Of a stretch of 64,000 nt of DNA, positions 62,145 to 64,000 are shown piece after piece. The position numbers were made by a program, and so were the translations under genes. Numbering within the stretch: the first letter of the stretch is position 1; each line of letters opens with the position of its first letter. Origin of the DNA: Forficula auricularia (taxonomy: Eukaryota; Arthropoda; Insecta; Dermaptera; Forficulidae); contig JALMQS010000075.1 in NCBI GenBank assembly GCA_024734495.1, forward strand, positions 4,510,832 to 4,574,831, written 5' to 3'. A model generated the notes under the pieces. The model did not search any database and was not told the DNA's origin. It saw nothing but the letters and a program-made list of their open reading frames with translations.

Positions 62145-63484
62145 AATCGGTAATGAGGTGCGAGTCTAACCCCCAGACTAATGGACTGGGGGCTTAAAAA
62201 TTTTTTTTTCCAATAATTGGACTCGACTTTAAGACTAAAAGTCTCGACAGAGCCCCCTTTGCGCACTAAGGTGAGGGGGTTGACTTTCCGGCCTGATTGC
62301 CCGCTCAGACCGGACTTAGTGCTTCCTTAATACTTGCCCTAATTTAACACGCACGTGACCGGGGATTATGGTATACATTAAGGGGTTTTTTCACACCACT
62401 GCGGCCCATCAGGGTGACTTTTTAGGAGGGAGGGCCTTTGGAGCAAGGGTAAGTAAATGATTCACGGACCGTGCGTGTCTCGTTTCTCTACATAACCACT
62501 GAGCCTGAGAGACCGCCGTTAATGCCACAATGAATAAATAAAATAAAACAAAATTGTCATGATTCAATAATTAATTAATGAAAGAAATAATAAGTCGAAT
62601 GATGAATAAATGTTATAAAATAAATTAATGAATATTAGCGGTCAAATTGATAAAATGGGAGACGTCAATATTTAAAACTGTGTATGCGAGTAATATAAAA
62701 AATTAGTCTCCCGCATACACGTGATACTGGCAAGTATACAGGTCAATATAATAAAATTGGAATGATTTAATAAATAGTGAATAATAATTTAAATGATAAT
62801 GGATTTGATTTAATAAATTAATGAACAATGGTTATATGGGCGACGAAATGGGGGGCGTCAGTGGTTACAAATGTGCATGCGAGAAATAAAATAATAAAAC
62901 TCTCGCCCACACTATACACTGGCGACAACACAGCAACAGATGACCTGTGTGGAGTGAGAATAAATGGTGGGGGGGGGAGCCCTGGTGCAGCAAAAAAGAA
63001 AAAAAAATTATATCACTTTTCAAATTCCGCGGCAGGTTGAAAGGAATGACGAAAGAGAAGACGTCATTAATGATGATGTATTAATAGGATCATGCTAGAC
63101 AAAGAGAGATGATGTAATGAAAATTCCTTTGTCTGAATAGCTCTATTAATAAAAACCGAAAAGTAATACTTTGGGCCCCTTTCCATGGTCAGAATCCAAC
63201 CAAAATTTTTTTCCTATAAGAGATGATGTTTGCTATTTAGCTAAAAAGTTCCCCCAAGCTCTGGGAATCGAAATGATCCCTCCAGAAAATAAAGTGTCTT
63301 TATGGGGAAAGAAAGCCCCCAGGGGGTCATCCCGCGGGCTTAGGGCCCCAGGGCCGCGGCCCCTAACATATGCTGCACCCAGGTACTCACCCAAAAGATG
63401 TCGTGATTTAATTCCACACAGAGACCATCTTCAAGGCACTTTTAGCGGAGCTGTAGAAATCCACGTGTGTCCTTGCCGCCAGCG
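62145..63484 (-). mobile_element. 5' leader of the R2-like element with two pseudoknot-like repeats
   Basis: About 1.3 kb of non-coding leader upstream (minus strand) of the ATG at 62144. Two related ~85-bp blocks, 62655-62735 and 62836-62925, are spaced 181 bp apart. In the first, GGGAGAC (62657-62663) can pair with GTCTCCC (62706-62712) and GTGTATGCG (62680-62688) with CGCATACAC (62712-62720), interleaved as in a pseudoknot. R2 elements are known to carry a 5' pseudoknot bound by the R2 protein and an HDV-like self-cleaving ribozyme. An ORF on the plus strand (63171-63587) is not supported. Confidence 0.5.
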
Positions 63485-63745
63485 AAGAGCTGATTGGATT
63501 TTGGTGCATATCGACCCAAAATTATTGAGGGGTGGGGCAAAAAATAAAAATCTAGGCCCTTGTCCCAAACTCAGCCAAATTTTGTAAATATAATCAGTGG
63601 GACCCCAGAAGTTTAAAAATGCAAAAACTAGCCCCCCTCCCCTACATGATTATAAATTATTTTATTAAATATTAAATATAAGAGAGGGGCCAGGTTGTAT
63701 GATAAAGTCAAGTGGATGGCCACATCAGAACACGTCAGCTTATTT
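63485..63745 (-). mobile_element. Repeat Y, part 2 of the split copy
   Basis: Continues repeat Y from AAGAGCTGATTGGATTTTGGTG through one CACTGATTATATTTAC-type unit to the end GGCCACATCAGAACACGTCAGCTTA, the complement of the 5' end seen at 40625. This copy has fewer tandem units than 40575-41570. Confidence 0.8.
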
Positions 63746-64000
63746 TTTTTTTAATTTTAAAACCCACTAATAATTCCTGACAAATAAAATTTATTAAAAT
63801 TATGAAATTTAAATTATTATTTTAAAACCCACTACGGAGTCCAGAGGGCTTCGCAGCTCGTTTAGTATAATTAGATAGATACAATTTATGTAAGAGAAAC
63901 AAATAAGAGAATATTTGTATTAATAAAGAAAACGGAATTTTGTGAACGAATAATAATTCGAAACAGGAATTCCGTATTTTAATCGGGGGGGGACTATTTG
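63746..64000. other. AT-rich end of window
   Basis: 63755-63835 resembles 58125-58195. CGGAGTCCAGAGGGCTTCGCAGCTCG at 63834-63860 is not recognised. The window ends in a G-run (63984-63992). Confidence 0.4.

Larger units (their letters stand above)
58852..63484 (-). mobile_element. R2-clade non-LTR retrotransposon, ~4.6 kb, frameshifted
   Basis: Bounded by the two halves of a repeat Y copy. The 3' end on the minus strand finishes AATAAACGAAAAA at 58852, a short A-rich tail. The ORF region 62144-59016 shows the R2 order: one C2H2 zinc finger, Myb-like DNA-binding domain, RT, CCHC knuckle, PD-D/EXK-type endonuclease. It is GC-rich (>55%) against an AT-rich host, as R2-type elements often are. 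R2 elements normally insert at a fixed 28S rDNA site; this one does not. At least four frameshifts as assembled. Confidence 0.88.

Noticed and set aside
61681..62169. Plus-strand ORFs over the R2-like N-terminus and 63171-63587
   Set aside because: GC-rich antisense shadows of the R2-like ORF or of its leader; no motifs.
58852..63484. 28S rDNA flanking the R2-like element
   Set aside because: Both flanks match repeat Y; no rRNA-like sequence is present at either junction.

Overview
The window looks like AT-rich nuclear DNA of an insect or close arthropod relative; the order cannot be fixed from the sequence. Supporting signs are one spliced host gene with short GT-AG introns, a long satellite array, and a dense, nested load of animal transposons: Ty1/copia, EN+ Penelope-like, R2-clade, Jockey and related LINEs, mariners, a Helitron remnant and many MITEs. 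I see no bacterial or viral genome context. No RNA gene can be supported.

Layout. 1-183 is a small TIR element. About 298-17660 is a satellite of ~313-bp monomers (41 right of the gap, at least two degenerate ones on the left) that alternate between two subtypes. It is interrupted at 935-4894 by a broken copia element on the minus strand; the element's 5' part is lost in an assembly gap (4849-4894). Each monomer carries an ~81-nt intron-like segment whose 3' splice signal abuts a 5' splice signal (CAG|GTAAGT or CAG|GTAGGT), the layout of a recursive-splicing ratchet point. 17.7-24.9 kb holds TTAA-flanked MITEs, two dead mariners and LINE 3' fragments. 24905-29902 is a TTAA-MITE split by a Penelope-like element (PLE), present as an inverted fragment, a truncated copy and one nearly intact copy in tandem.

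32618-47350 is the only host gene: a divergent Cullin-2 with 13 coding exons (about 760 aa) that keeps the cullin C-terminus and neddylation segment. It reads through except for one extra A in exon 5. Its introns are full of transposons, including foldback elements, LINE and Jockey fragments and a C/G-tract-rich repeat.

47.5-58.5 kb is a repeat mosaic: a PLE fragment, long-arm foldback elements, mirror-image C-rich and G-rich minisatellites attached to Helitron-like hairpin ends, the last third of a Pif1/Helitron helicase (minus strand), and several near-perfect palindromes. 58852-63484 is an almost full-length but frameshifted R2-clade LINE (minus strand: zinc finger, Myb, RT, CCHC, restriction-like endonuclease). 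It sits inside a dispersed repeat rather than 28S rDNA, and has two pseudoknot-like repeats in its 5' leader.

The most unusual signals are the splice-signal satellite, the covarying pseudoknot repeats in the R2-like leader, and a recurring CTGANGA-stem-GAAAY motif at the ends of PLE-like and palindromic repeats.
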